Shown: piece by piece, positions 39,783 through 48,592 of the stretch | Numbering within the stretch: position 1 is the first letter of the stretch | How the letters are laid out: each line of letters opens with the position of its first letter | Position numbers and translations under genes: made by a program | DNA from: Mesorhizobium kowhaii | GTDB taxonomy: Bacteria > Pseudomonadota > Alphaproteobacteria > Rhizobiales > Rhizobiaceae | Direction: 5' to 3' | DNA: 64,000 nucleotides | Assembly: GCF_003253745.1 (NCBI RefSeq) | Contig: NZ_MZXV01000032.1 | Location: forward strand, 248,001 to 312,000 | The notes under the pieces: model-generated | The model's database searches: none | What the model was told of the DNA's origin: nothing | What the model saw: the letters and a program-made list of their open reading frames with translations, nothing else

Positions 39783-40598
39783 TTATTTGCCCGAACCGGC
39801 GATCTGGTCGCCGTCGCGGGTCAGGTAATAGGCAGCAAGGATCGGCAGCAGCGTCACCAGCACGACGACCATCGCGACAACATTGGTGACCGGGCGCTGG
39901 CGCGGTCGGATCAGCTCTTCCAACATCCAGATCGGCAGCGTCTGCTGCTGGCCGGCGGTGAAGGTGGTGACGATGACCTCGTCAAACGAGAGCGCGAAGG
40001 CCAGCATGCCGCCGGCGAGCAGCGCGGTGGCGATGTTGGGCAGCACGACATGGCGGAAGGTCTGGAAACCGTCGGCGCCGAGATCCATCGATGCCTCGAT
40101 CATCGAACCCGAGGTGCGGCGGAAACGGGCGACGGCATTGTTGTAGACGACGACGACGCAGAAGGTGGCGTGGCCGAGCACGATCGTCCAGAACGAGAAC
40201 GGGATGTCGGCCAGCGAAAAGGCCGAGCGCAGCGCGATGCCGGTGATGATGCCGGGCAGCGCGATCGGCAGGATGACCAGCAGCGAGATGGTCTCGCGGC
40301 CGAAGAATTTGGTCCGCGACACCGCCGCCGAACACAGCGTGCCGAGGATCAGCGCGATCGCCGTCGAGATCGCGGCAACCCTGACGGACAGCGACAGCGC
40401 CTGCCAGACATCGGGCCGGTTCCAGGTGACGGCGAACCACTGCGTCGTCAGGCCGGGCGGCGGCCAAACAAAACTCTTCTCCTCCGTCGTGAAGGCGTAG
40501 ACGAAGATCAGCAGGATCGGCAAATGCAGGAACAGCAGCCCGCAAGCGGCGGCGACCTTCAGGCCGAGCGGAGCCGACTGGGAGCCATCAGAGCGCAT
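39783..40598 (-). CDS. ydcV: Polyamine-type ABC transporter permease YdcV/PotC
   Basis: A 271-residue permease with six TM segments. It starts with a TM segment ([16 protein letters not shown]), has a periplasmic loop [21 protein letters not shown] typical of PotC-type subunits, and the EAA loop [20 protein letters not shown]. It overlaps ydcU by 11 bp, so translation is coupled. It pairs with YdcU to make the pore. The substrate is probably a polyamine or similar cation, judged from patD. Confidence 0.9.
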   Translation of the reverse strand: MRSDGSQSAPLGLKVAAACGLLFLHLPILLIFVYAFTTEEKSFVWPPPGLTTQWFAVTWNRPDVWQALSLSVRVAAISTAIALILGTLCSAAVSRTKFFGRETISLLVILPIALPGIITGIALRSAFSLADIPFSFWTIVLGHATFCVVVVYNNAVARFRRTSGSMIEASMDLGADGFQTFRHVVLPNIATALLAGGMLAFALSFDEVIVTTFTAGQQQTLPIWMLEELIRPRQRPVTNVVAMVVVLVTLLPILAAYYLTRDGDQIAGSGK

Positions 40599-41556
40599 CG
40601 AATGCCCCCATGCGCTTGGCGCCCCAGAGATAGAAGCCCATGATGACGATCGGCACGACGGTGAAGGCGGCGGCGAGCGGGATGTTGCCGGCGGTGCCTT
40701 GCTGCGAATAGACGGCCTGGCCGATGAACAGGCGCGAGGTGCCGATGATCTGCGGGATGATGTAGTCGCCGAGCGTCAGCGAGAAGGTGAAGATCGAGCC
40801 GGCGACGATGCCCGGCAGGGCCAGCGGAAACAGCACGTTGCGGAAGGTCTGTCCCGGCGAAGCTCCCAAATCGGACGAGGCCTCGACCAGATTGCCTGGG
40901 ACGCGCTCGAGCGCCGCCTGTACCGGCAGGATCATGAACGGCAGCCAGACATAGACGAAGACAATGAAGGTGCCGGTGAACGACACCGACAGCGAATTGC
41001 CGCCGACGACCGGCAGTGACAGCCAGGCGTCGAGCACCCACAACAGATGCAGCTTGGCGAGCAGCCAGGTGAGGATGCCTTCCTTGGCTAGGATCAGCTT
41101 CCAGGCGTAGATCTTGACCAGGTAGCTCGACCACAGCGGCAGCATGATGCCGAGATAGAACAGCGCCTTCCAGCGGCCGCGGGCATAGCGCGCCGCATAA
41201 TAGGCGATCGGGAAGGCGACGGCGACCGAGGCCAGCGTGACCAGAGCCGCCATCGTCACCGTGCGCAGGATGATGTCGAGATTGGCCGCCTGGAACAGGT
41301 CGCCATAAGTCTTCAACGTGAACTGGCGGTTGATGAGGCCGGAAAACTCGTCGATGGAGAAAAAACTCTGTGCCAGCAGCGCGAACAGCGAGCCGATATA
41401 GACGATGCCGAGCCACAGCACCGGCGGCAGCAGCATGAGGAGCAGCAGCACCTTGGGTCTGCGCCAGAAAAGGTCCGACAGCGTACCGCGCAGCCCGCCG
41501 CTGCCCGGCAGGATGGCGGGGGCTGTGGCGCGTGGCATGGCGGCGTCGAGGCTCAT
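40588..41556 (-). CDS. ydcU: Polyamine-type ABC transporter permease YdcU/PotB
   Basis: A 322-residue permease with a long cytoplasmic N-terminus (about 40 residues), a first TM segment with [20 protein letters not shown], and the EAA loop [20 protein letters not shown]. Loops such as [20 protein letters not shown] match PotB-type proteins. Its start overlaps the ydcT stop by ATGA. It should form a heterodimer with YdcV. Confidence 0.9.
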   Translation of the reverse strand: MSLDAAMPRATAPAILPGSGGLRGTLSDLFWRRPKVLLLLMLLPPVLWLGIVYIGSLFALLAQSFFSIDEFSGLINRQFTLKTYGDLFQAANLDIILRTVTMAALVTLASVAVAFPIAYYAARYARGRWKALFYLGIMLPLWSSYLVKIYAWKLILAKEGILTWLLAKLHLLWVLDAWLSLPVVGGNSLSVSFTGTFIVFVYVWLPFMILPVQAALERVPGNLVEASSDLGASPGQTFRNVLFPLALPGIVAGSIFTFSLTLGDYIIPQIIGTSRLFIGQAVYSQQGTAGNIPLAAAFTVVPIVIMGFYLWGAKRMGAFDAL

Positions 41557-42551
41557 ACCGGTTCGTCCATCAGATGCAGGTACTCGCGGTTGAAGGTGAG
41601 CATGACTGTCTCGCCTTCCACGGGCAGGGCGGTGCCGGCCGGCACGATGGCGTGCAGCTTCAATCCGTCGGCATCGAGCGCCAGTTTTGTCGTGGCGCCG
41701 AGATAGTTGGTCGAGACGAGGCGGGCGGAAACGCCTTCGCCACTCGCCGTGCGGCCGACGCGAATGGATTCAGGGCGCAGGCTGCCCCAGCGATGCTGGC
41801 CGGAATAGCGCTGGACAAAGTCCGGCGGCAGCACGTTGGACGAGCCAACGAAATCGGCGACGAAGCGGGTCTTTGGCCGCTGATAGATATCCTCCGGCGT
41901 GCCGATCTGCATGATCTTGCCGTCGTTGAAGACGGCGACGCGGTCGGCCATCGACAGCGCCTCGCCCTGGTCGTGGGTGACGAAGACGAAGGTGATGCCG
42001 AGCGCCTTCTGCAGCGACTTCAGCTCCTCCTGCATGTTTTCACGCAGTTTCAGATCGAGCGCGCCGAGCGGCTCGTCGAGCAACAGCACCTTGGGCTGGT
42101 TGACCAGCGCACGGGCGAGCGCGACGCGCTGGCGCTGGCCGCCGGAAAGCTGGCCGGGGCGGCGGGCGCCATAGCCGGGCAGCCGCACCAGCGACAGCGC
42201 CTCTTTCGCTGCCTTGTGCCGTTCAGCCTTGCCGATGCCCTTGACCATCAGGCCATAGGCAACATTGTCGAGCACGCTCAGGTGCGGGAACAGCGCATAG
42301 TCCTGGAACACGGTGTTGACGTTGCGGCGATAGGGCGGCACGCCCTCGGCGCGTTCGCCGAAGATCGAGATCGAGCCCGATGTCGGCTGCTCGAAGCCGG
42401 CGATGAGGCGCAGGCACGTGGTCTTGCCGGAACCGGACGGCCCGAGCATGGCGAAGAACTCGCCCGGCGCGATGTCGAGATCGACAGCGTCGACGGCGCG
42501 AACGCTGCCGAAATGGCGCGAGGCTTTCTGAAAGGAGACGGCGGAGGTCAT
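41553..42551 (-). CDS. ydcT: Polyamine-type ABC transporter ATP-binding protein YdcT/PotA
   Basis: A 332-residue ATPase: Walker A LGPSGSGKTT, Q-loop VFQDYALFPHLSVLDNVAYG, signature LSGGQRQRVALARALV, Walker B VLLLDEPLGALD and switch H in FVTHDQGEALSM. The C-terminal ~95 residues form the TOBE domain (SLRPESIRVG, GATTKLALD). This is the PotA/FbpC class. It is 189 bp downstream of ydcS; the gap contains a 126-bp palindromic repeat. Confidence 0.92.
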   Translation of the reverse strand: MTSAVSFQKASRHFGSVRAVDAVDLDIAPGEFFAMLGPSGSGKTTCLRLIAGFEQPTSGSISIFGERAEGVPPYRRNVNTVFQDYALFPHLSVLDNVAYGLMVKGIGKAERHKAAKEALSLVRLPGYGARRPGQLSGGQRQRVALARALVNQPKVLLLDEPLGALDLKLRENMQEELKSLQKALGITFVFVTHDQGEALSMADRVAVFNDGKIMQIGTPEDIYQRPKTRFVADFVGSSNVLPPDFVQRYSGQHRWGSLRPESIRVGRTASGEGVSARLVSTNYLGATTKLALDADGLKLHAIVPAGTALPVEGETVMLTFNREYLHLMDEPV

Positions 42552-42592
42552 GGGCTGTCCTGATCTGTCAGGCTCGTCAAATTCAAGCGGCT

Positions 42593-42718
42593 GCGCTGCC
42601 CCTCATCCGCCTGCCGGCACCTTCTCCCCGTATAGTGACGGGGAGAAGAAAGCGCTCCAACGCTGGCGACCCCTCTCCCCGTTCTTCACGGGGGGAGGGT
42701 AAGGGTGAGGGGCAGCGC
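42593..42718. repeat. 126-bp palindromic repeat between ydcS and ydcT
   Basis: Outer arms gcgctgcccctca (42593-42605) and tgaggggcagcgc (42706-42718) are a perfect 13-bp inverted repeat. Inside are two hairpins: CTTCTCCCCGT/ACGGGGAGAAG (42621-42648, 11-bp stem) and a weaker cctctccccgt/acggggggagg near 42671-42699. The same modules recur at 62096-62150, as a solo arm at 59364-59377 and as a core hairpin at 37753-37780. Confidence 0.85.
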
Positions 42719-42740
42719 CGAGCTCGGCAAAGAGGCGAAA

Positions 42741-43898
42741 TCACCTCCCGCCGATGACGCCGATATAGTCCGACACCCAGCGGTAGTAGGGCACGCATTG
42801 ATCGTTCTGGGTGGCGCATTTCGACACCGGCGTCTTCCAGAACTTGATCTTGTCGAAATTGTCGTAGCCGTTGGTCTTGCAGCCTTCGTCGGTCAACAGT
42901 TCGTCACCCTTGCAGGCGGCGGGCACGACCGGCAGCGAACCGAACCAGGCCGAGACGTCGCCCTGCACTTTCGGCGACAGCGAATGTTCCATCCACATAT
43001 AGGCGCAGTTGGGATTGGCCGAGTCGGCCTCCATCATCGTGGTGTCGGCCCAACCGGTCGCGCCCTCCTCCGGAATGGTGGAAGCGATCGGCTTCTTGGC
43101 GGCGACCAGTGTGTTGACCTGATAGGGCCATGAGCCTGAAGCGACGACGCCTTCGTTCTGGAAATCGTCGACCTGGATGGCGGCGTCATGCCAGTAGCGG
43201 CCGACCAGCGTGCGCTGGACGCGCAGCAATTCGAGCGCTGCCTTGTACTGGTCCTCGTTCAGCTCGTAGGGATCCTTGATGCCGAGCTCCGGCTTGTGAA
43301 ACATCAGGTAGTTGGCGGCATCGGCGATATGGATCGGCCCGTCATAGGCCTGGACGCGGCCCTTGTTGGACTTGCCGTCCGGCAGCTTCATTTCCTCGAA
43401 GACGATGTTCCAGCTCTTGGGCGCTTCCTTGAACACCCCGGTGTTGTACATCAGGACGTTCGGACCCCACTGGTAGGGAACTCCGTAGTGGACGCCGCCG
43501 ACGGTGAACCACGGGGCATCCTTCAGGCGTTCGTCGACCGTCTTCCAGCTCGGGATAAGATCGGTATTGATCGGCTGCACGCGCTTGCCGGCAACCAGGC
43601 GCAGCGACGCATCGCCCGAAGCGGTGACGAGATCAAAGCCGCCCTCGTTCATCAGCGAGACCATCTCGTCGGAGGTGTTGGCGGTCTTGACCTTGACCTT
43701 GCAGCCGGTCTCCTTCTCGAAGGAGGTCACCCAGTCATAGCCCTTGTCGGTTTCGCCGCGTTCGATGTAGCCCGGCCAGGCAACGATGTTGACCTGGCCT
43801 TCGCCCTTGCCAAGCTCCTTGACCTGGGCGACGGCCTGGCCGGAGAAGGTCAGCGCGACCGTCAAAGCAGTGCATGACTTGAGGAATGAATTCATCAT
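42741..43898 (-). CDS. ydcS: Polyamine-type periplasmic binding protein YdcS
   Basis: A 385-residue solute-binding protein of the PotD/PotF superfamily (SBP_bac_8). Signal peptide: MNSFLKSCTALTVALTFSG, cleaved after AVAQ. Mature marks: VNIVAWPGYIERGE, the ligand-cleft YGVPYQWGPNVLMYN, and four C-terminal cysteines (ACKGDE, EGCKTNG, SKCATQNDQCVP). In E. coli YdcS is both a binding protein and a polyhydroxybutyrate synthase; that second role is not visible here. ATG 43898 or 43895 are both possible with GGGAG upstream. First gene of the cluster, so its promoter lies in 43899-44111. Confidence 0.9.
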   Translation of the reverse strand: MMNSFLKSCTALTVALTFSGQAVAQVKELGKGEGQVNIVAWPGYIERGETDKGYDWVTSFEKETGCKVKVKTANTSDEMVSLMNEGGFDLVTASGDASLRLVAGKRVQPINTDLIPSWKTVDERLKDAPWFTVGGVHYGVPYQWGPNVLMYNTGVFKEAPKSWNIVFEEMKLPDGKSNKGRVQAYDGPIHIADAANYLMFHKPELGIKDPYELNEDQYKAALELLRVQRTLVGRYWHDAAIQVDDFQNEGVVASGSWPYQVNTLVAAKKPIASTIPEEGATGWADTTMMEADSANPNCAYMWMEHSLSPKVQGDVSAWFGSLPVVPAACKGDELLTDEGCKTNGYDNFDKIKFWKTPVSKCATQNDQCVPYYRWVSDYIGVIGGR

Positions 43899-43918
43899 CG
43901 ATCTCCCATTTTGGCGCC

Positions 43919-43956
43919 TGACCCCGAAAGCCGGTTTCCGTCTTCGCTAGGGGTCA
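43919..43956. repeat. Short palindromic element (TGACCCC...GGGGTCA)
   Basis: Perfect 7-bp ends TGACCCC (43919-43925) and GGGGTCA (43950-43956) flank gaaagccggtttccg, the same kind of centre as in the element at 57253-57301. This looks like another dispersed rhizobial mini-palindrome. It lies 21 bp upstream of the ydcS start, inside its leader or promoter. Confidence 0.6.
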
Positions 43957-44081
43957 CGCGCGGACTGAAAAACTGTCAGTTCGTGCGTTGGACGCATGTC
44001 GCTCTGGTGGCGGCTTTGGTCCCTGAACCGAAAGGTGCTTTGAAAATTCCGGTTTCGCAAATTCATTTATCAGAAAGGCGA

Positions 44082-44098
44082 TATCGGTTTTTCCGATA
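44082..44098. promoter_or_regulatory. TATCGG-N5-CCGATA palindrome, candidate LysR-type site
   Basis: Perfect 6-bp arms with a ttttt centre; T44084 and A44096 are 11 bases apart within the inverted repeat (T-N11-A). It is 184 bp upstream of ydcS and 14 bp beyond the stop of the methyltransferase gene. A LysR gene lies 1.4 kb to the right. It could also serve as a weak terminator stem for the methyltransferase. Confidence 0.45.
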
Positions 44099-44111
44099 GC
44101 CGGCCGCTCCT

Positions 44112-44957
44112 TCAAGCCAGCGCCGTCACCAGCCAGCAGGCGGCATTGAAGCGAGCCTCGCCGTCCTCCACGAAAGGCGCGAACGCAGCAGGCAACACAG
44201 CAGTGATTTTTTCGGCCGTTGCCCGGTCAACCTCGCGCAGCGCGGCGCCGACCGGCCCTAGCCGGGTGACAAACGTCATCAGATCGCCTTCGGCGATCTG
44301 ACACAGGATGTCCGCCTGTTCGACTTCGATTGACGACCAGCCGCTCGCTTCAAGGATCCGCTTCACCTTGGCGCCGTCGGCAAAGGCAAACTGCCCTGGC
44401 GCATCGGGGTCTGGCGCGGGTGCGGGCGGCAGGAAAGGCGCAGCCGCTCGCGCAGCGGTCGTCATGAAATCATTCTCGACCGGACTGCGCCAACAAACAA
44501 AGGCGAGTTTGCCACCGCGCCTTGCGGCCTGCCTTATGTTGGCGAACGCGGCCACGGGATCATCGAAGAACATGACACCAAAGCGCGAGACAATAGCGTC
44601 GAAGTGCCCGGATTCGAGCGCATACGCCTGGGCATCGCCCACCTCAAAACTTGCGTTTGCTACTTCTTCCACCCGCGTGCGCTCCGTCGCCAGGGCGACA
44701 AGCGGCTGCGAGATGTCGAGCCCAACACAACGTCCGTCGTCGCCCACGCGACGCGCCATCGCCAGAGTTGTGGCGCCGGCGCCGCAGCCGATGTCCAGGA
44801 CATTGCCCCCTTCTCCGGGATAGCCAGCATCGACTACCAGCCGCTCGAACGGCGCCAGTATCTCGTCGAGGATCGGCTGCATCTCGACCCAGGCCTTTCC
44901 GCTGGCGTCGTTCCAGAGCGCGGCTTGCCGTGTGTTTGGCTGCGCGGATTGCGGCAT
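44112..44957 (-). CDS. Class I SAM-dependent methyltransferase (UbiE/COQ5-like fold)
   Basis: A 281-residue methyltransferase. SAM motif I is VLDIGCGAGATTLAMARRVG, motif II GLDISQPLVALA, then FEVGDAQAYAL and FDAIVSRFGVMFFDDPVAAF. The N-terminal AALWNDASGKAWVEMQPILDEIL is a common pattern of methyltransferases acting on small molecules. The substrate is unknown. It is divergent from a MerR-type regulator with 75 bp between starts, so the regulator probably controls this gene. Confidence 0.85.
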   Translation of the reverse strand: MPQSAQPNTRQAALWNDASGKAWVEMQPILDEILAPFERLVVDAGYPGEGGNVLDIGCGAGATTLAMARRVGDDGRCVGLDISQPLVALATERTRVEEVANASFEVGDAQAYALESGHFDAIVSRFGVMFFDDPVAAFANIRQAARRGGKLAFVCWRSPVENDFMTTAARAAAPFLPPAPAPDPDAPGQFAFADGAKVKRILEASGWSSIEVEQADILCQIAEGDLMTFVTRLGPVGAALREVDRATAEKITAVLPAAFAPFVEDGEARFNAACWLVTALA

Positions 44958-45009
44958 AACGGACCTCGCTTTCTGTTGCTCTCACCGATTGTCGCGAGCA
45001 CTCTACAAG

Positions 45010-45031
45010 TTCAAGCCGACTTGAGGTCAAG
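45010..45031. promoter_or_regulatory. Overlapping inverted repeats between merR-like gene and methyltransferase
   Basis: TTCAAG-ccga-CTTGAG (45010-45025) and, overlapping it, CTTGA-gg-TCAAG (45020-45031). The first resembles the CTCAAG-N4-CTTGAG SoxR-type operator; MerR proteins bind such dyads between promoter elements. It directly precedes the MerR-like ATG at 45033. Confidence 0.6.
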
Positions 45032-45032
45032 C

Positions 45033-45515
45033 ATGAAAGATATGGACATTGCCGAAGTGTCGCGCCGCACCGGCGTGCCCGCCTCGACACTTCGCTACTA
45101 CGAGGAGAAGGGCCTCATCGCCTCGATCGGCCGTCGCGGCCTGCGCCGCTTGTTCGACCCGGCCGTCCTGGACCGGCTCGCCTTGATCGCGCTTGGACGC
45201 GCCGGTGGATTCGCACTGGACGAAATTTCCGCGATGCTGGGGCCCGACGGCATGCCGAAAATGGATCGAGGGCGCCTGCATGCCAAAGCGAACGAACTGG
45301 ACCACACCATCCAGCGCCTGACCACGATCCGAGAGGCTTTGCGTCACGCTGCCCGATGTCCGGCCGCCCAGCCGATGGAGTGTCCGACGTTCCGCCGCGC
45401 CGTCAGGCTTGCCGGCGCCGGCCGCTTCGAGGTTGCTCCGATCGGGCCGTTCAAGGCGGAGGCGGTTTCCGTCACAAGGCGCAAGCGCCAGACTGGCGAC
45501 GTCAGCCTGGAGTAG
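45033..45515 (+). CDS. MerR-family transcriptional regulator
   Basis: A 160-residue regulator: HTH DIAEVSRRTGVPASTLRYYEEKGLI at residues about 4-28, the wing GRRGLRRLFDPAVLDRL, ALGRAGGFALDEISAML, and a dimerisation helix around NELDHTIQRLTTIREALRH. Cysteines occur as RCPAAQPMECPTF (seven residues between them), not the CxxCxxxxxC of SoxR, so a [2Fe-2S] sensor is unlikely. It is divergent from the methyltransferase, and the dyad at 45010-45031 is its probable operator. The ATG at 45033 has GAGG upstream; the longer open frame overlaps the divergent gene. Confidence 0.85.
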   Translation: MKDMDIAEVSRRTGVPASTLRYYEEKGLIASIGRRGLRRLFDPAVLDRLALIALGRAGGFALDEISAMLGPDGMPKMDRGRLHAKANELDHTIQRLTTIREALRHAARCPAAQPMECPTFRRAVRLAGAGRFEVAPIGPFKAEAVSVTRRKRQTGDVSLE

Positions 45516-45521
45516 GACACA

Positions 45522-46427
45522 CTAGCGGCGGACCGTGCGCTGCGACTGGGCAAGGCCGATGAAATCGCGCGCCGCCTGCGGCAGGCCGGAACCGCGCCGC
45601 CAGACCATGCCGACCTGGACCACCGGCAAGGAGCCGGAAATATCGCGCGATTCGATGCGGTCGCCTTCCAGCGACCAGGGCCGGTAGACGAGGTCGGGCA
45701 GCAGCGCCACGCCGGCGCCGGTGGCGACAAGGCTGCGCACGGCTTCCACGGAACGGGTGCGGAAGGCGACATGCGGCTTGGCGCCGATCGCCGTCAGCAG
45801 CTTGCCGGTGTTCTCCTCGATCTCGTCGACGGTCAGCATGATCAGCGGCTCCGACGCGATGTCGCCAATGCTGATGATGTCGGCACCGGCTAGCGAATGG
45901 CCGAGCGGCAACCACAGGCGATAGGCCGAGACCTCGAGGATTTCCGACTGCAGCGCCGTGCGGTCGCGCAGGTTGGACGTCACCATGACGGCAATGTCCA
46001 GCTTGCCGCCGATCAAGAGATGTTCGAGATAGTCGCCATTGTCCTCGATGGCCGAGACCTCGACGCCCGGATAGGCGCGGCGGTAGCGGGCAAGCAGATC
46101 CGACAGCACATAGCCGGCGACCAGCGAGGTGACGCCCAGCTGCAGCCGCCCACCCACTGCCGCCTGTTCGCCGGAGAAAGAGCGGCGCGCATCGGAAACG
46201 TCGGCAAGGATCTTTGTCGCATGGCGCAGGAACTGGTGGCCCTTGTGGGTGATGTTGAGGCCGCGCGGATGGCGTTCGAACAGTTCGACGCCGAGATCGC
46301 TTTCGAGTTCCTTGATCGCTTCGGTGACCGATGATTGCGAGATCGAGAGGTTCTGCGCGGCGCCCGACACCGTGCCTTGCTCGGCAACGGCGATGAAGAA
46401 CTGCAGCTGGCGGATGGTGAAAGCCAT
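45522..46427 (-). CDS. LysR-family transcriptional regulator
   Basis: A 301-residue LysR protein: HTH FTIRQLQFFIAVAEQGTVSG and LSISQSSVTEAIKELESDLG, then the effector domain with LQLGVTSLVAGYVLSDLLAR and GGKLDIAVMVTSNL. The start at 46427 (MAFTIRQLQFF) matches the family start; a GTG at 46442 is possible. It is convergent with the MerR gene (6-bp gap) and next to dedA on the same strand. Its regulon is not evident; the ydc cluster with a T-N11-A palindrome is a candidate. Confidence 0.85.
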   Translation of the reverse strand: MAFTIRQLQFFIAVAEQGTVSGAAQNLSISQSSVTEAIKELESDLGVELFERHPRGLNITHKGHQFLRHATKILADVSDARRSFSGEQAAVGGRLQLGVTSLVAGYVLSDLLARYRRAYPGVEVSAIEDNGDYLEHLLIGGKLDIAVMVTSNLRDRTALQSEILEVSAYRLWLPLGHSLAGADIISIGDIASEPLIMLTVDEIEENTGKLLTAIGAKPHVAFRTRSVEAVRSLVATGAGVALLPDLVYRPWSLEGDRIESRDISGSLPVVQVGMVWRRGSGLPQAARDFIGLAQSQRTVRR

Positions 46428-46502
46428 GGCCGGACTAAACACCGGCCCGCAAGCGAAGGAAAGCCGACGGCTGAGCTTATCCAGTGGCTGGAGAGCTGGC
46501 GC

Positions 46503-47120
46503 TCAGCCGAGCACCAGCTTGATGCGCCGCCGCCATGCCGGGCCATAGCGCAGCGCAAGCATGAATGCCGTCTCCAGCGCCACGACGATGACAATGATGC
46601 GCAAGCCCACCGTGAAGGAATCCCGGCCGCTGCCGCGCATCAGATAGCCGGTGGTGAGAAAGCCTGCGTTCCAGAGCGTGGCTCCGAGCAGCGTCGCGGT
46701 CGTAAAGGGCAAGGCAGGCAGACAGAGCGCGCCGGCCGCGATCGGCAGGTAGTTGCGCACCGTGGGGATGAACTGCGCCAGCAAGGAGACCCGGAGATGA
46801 TTGCGGCGATAGGCCTGGCCGAGCCGGCGATAGGTCGCATGGCGCAGGAAGACATATTTGCCGAAGCGTTCAACAAGCCTGTCGACGCGGTCAAATCCGA
46901 TCCGGCGACCCACCGCATACCAGACAAGACAGCCGGTGGTGGAGGCGAGTGTCGTCACCATCAGCAAGATCGCGAGTGTGGGACCATTGGGGGCCGCCGT
47001 CATGCCGAGAAACAGCAGCATCGCATGCGACGGCGGCACCGGCAGTATCTTTTCCGTGAGAGCCAGACAGAAGACACCGAACAGACCGAAGCCGAGTATG
47101 GTCGACAGAGGGCCAGTCAT
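46503..47120 (-). CDS. DedA-family membrane protein
   Basis: A 205-residue VTT-domain protein with four to five hydrophobic segments. The family core is AQFIPTVRNYLPIAAGAL; the first Arg of the usual RF-IP-x-x-R motif is replaced by Gln. The N-terminal re-entrant part is LALTEKILPVPPSHAMLLFL. DedA/VTT proteins act in phospholipid flipping and envelope maintenance. Its start overlaps the stop of the PmtA-like methyltransferase by ATGA, a suggestive pairing for two lipid-related proteins. Confidence 0.85.
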   Translation of the reverse strand: MTGPLSTILGFGLFGVFCLALTEKILPVPPSHAMLLFLGMTAAPNGPTLAILLMVTTLASTTGCLVWYAVGRRIGFDRVDRLVERFGKYVFLRHATYRRLGQAYRRNHLRVSLLAQFIPTVRNYLPIAAGALCLPALPFTTATLLGATLWNAGFLTTGYLMRGSGRDSFTVGLRIIVIVVALETAFMLALRYGPAWRRRIKLVLG

Positions 47121-47716
47121 GCGAAGCGCCAGTCGTAGCTCTTGGCAGCCTCGATTTTGGCGATGCGATAGACGGTAGCAGGTGGAAGATTGCGAAGGGT
47201 ATGGCCGACTCGCGTGGCTTCCAGGTCCAGCCTGTCAAGCAGCGATTGGTTGATCGGGCAGCGCCTGCCGTAGGTGAACTGATACAGCACGCCGCCGGGC
47301 CGAAGATTGGCAAAGACGCCTTCGAGAATAGCCTGGGTCTTACGCGGCGGTATCGACAAGAAGGGCAGGCCGCTAACCGCGGCGCCGACGACCGGGCCCT
47401 CGAAGAGCGGTAGGTGGCGCAGGCCTGATGCATCCATTTCGAACGTGCGGGCCTTCGGAAAGCGTTGTTTGAGCAAGGCGGCAAAATCGGCACCGAACTC
47501 GATCAGCGTCAAATCCTCTTCCTTGACGCCGCGCGCCAACAGCGCACGTGTGAACGGTCCGGTGCCGGGACCAAGCTCAAGCACGGGACCGGTGTCGGGG
47601 CCAATGTCGCGCGTCATTAACGCCGCCAGGCTGGCGCTGGACGGTGTGATAGAAGCAACGCGGAGCGGCGCAGCGACCCACGCCAGGAGAAAAGACAAAG
47701 CATCACTTGCAGGCAT
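47117..47716 (-). CDS. pmtA: Phospholipid N-methyltransferase (PmtA-like)
   Basis: A 199-residue soluble methyltransferase of the rhizobial/Rhodobacter PmtA class. SAM motif PVLELGPGTGPFTRALLARG, LIEFGADFAALLKQRFP, AAVSGLPFLSIPPRKTQAIL and VLYQFTYGRRCP are characteristic. PmtA methylates phosphatidylethanolamine toward phosphatidylcholine at the membrane surface. The start at 47716 (MPASDALSF) has GAGG upstream. Rhizobia often carry several paralogues with overlapping specificity, so the precise lipid substrate is uncertain. Coupled to dedA; divergent from the two-component system. Confidence 0.82.
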   Translation of the reverse strand: MPASDALSFLLAWVAAPLRVASITPSSASLAALMTRDIGPDTGPVLELGPGTGPFTRALLARGVKEEDLTLIEFGADFAALLKQRFPKARTFEMDASGLRHLPLFEGPVVGAAVSGLPFLSIPPRKTQAILEGVFANLRPGGVLYQFTYGRRCPINQSLLDRLDLEATRVGHTLRNLPPATVYRIAKIEAAKSYDWRFA

Positions 47717-47917
47717 ATCCAACCTCGATTCTGATGCCAGCGAATCGCTCGCCGGCATTCGATGGGCGCTGTTTGCTGCGGCTGAATTGCATAGACATTG
47801 CGAAATTCCGGGCTTTGCGAAAGAACCTCTGTCCGCCGCCAGGTTTCGACCTCGCCATGTCTGCGCAATGTTGACGCTGTAGCGCCCGGAGCAACTGATC
47901 TCCTCAAGGGATGATGG

Positions 47918-48592
47918 ATGCGTATCTTGCTGGTCGAAGACGAACCCGAAATGGTCTCGGCCTTGCGTGCCGCCTTGAAGCGCCACGACATGGTCGTCGA
48001 TCACGCCGGCTCGCTGCTCGAGGCGGAGGGCTTCGTTGCCGTCGACAGCTACGACGCCATCCTGCTCGATCGGCAGTTGCCGGATGGCGACGGGCTGGCG
48101 CTGGTGCCCAGACTGCGTTCGGCGAAGAACACCACGCCCGTGTTGATGCTGACCGCGAAGGGCGACACGTCGGACAAGGTCGATGGGCTGGACATGGGAG
48201 CGGACGACTATCTGGCGAAGCCGTTCGCCTTCGAGGAGTTGCTGGCCCGGTTGCGCGCGCTGCTCAGGCGCCCGGTGCCGATGCAGTCGCAGTTCATCCG
48301 CGCCGGCCATCTGGTGCTCGATGTCGGGCATCGCGAGGTGTCGATCCGTGGCGAGCCGCTCAGCCTGCCGCGCCGTGAGCTTCTGGTGCTGGAGGCGCTG
48401 ATGCGGCGCACCGGCCGCATGGTGCAGCGTGAGGCGCTGATGGAGGCGGTGTTCGGCCTCGACGACGAGATCCAGTCCAACGCCCTCGACACCCACGTCT
48501 CGCGCCTGCGCCGCAAGCTCGCCGACGCGAACAGCGGCGTGACGATCAACGGCATTCGCGGCGTCGGCTATCTCTTGCGCGAGACAACATGA
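47918..48592 (+). CDS. OmpR/PhoB-family response regulator
   Basis: A 224-residue regulator. Receiver at 1-115 with acidic pocket E7-D8, phospho-acceptor D51 (AILLDRQLPDGDG), T79 (LMLTAKG) and K101 (DDYLAKPF). The C-terminal winged helix (about 130-222) has LSLPRRELLVLEALMRRTG, NALDTHVSRLRRKL and GVTINGIRGVGYLL. It overlaps the kinase gene by ATGA, so the pair is made together. The gene is divergent from pmtA-dedA, which may be a target (inferred). Confidence 0.92.
   Translation: MRILLVEDEPEMVSALRAALKRHDMVVDHAGSLLEAEGFVAVDSYDAILLDRQLPDGDGLALVPRLRSAKNTTPVLMLTAKGDTSDKVDGLDMGADDYLAKPFAFEELLARLRALLRRPVPMQSQFIRAGHLVLDVGHREVSIRGEPLSLPRRELLVLEALMRRTGRMVQREALMEAVFGLDDEIQSNALDTHVSRLRRKLADANSGVTINGIRGVGYLLRETT

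Noticed and set aside
45033-45515. SoxR identity for the MerR-type regulator
   Set aside because: The C-terminal cysteine pattern of SoxR (CxxCxxxxxC) is absent; only the DNA dyad resembles the SoxR box.
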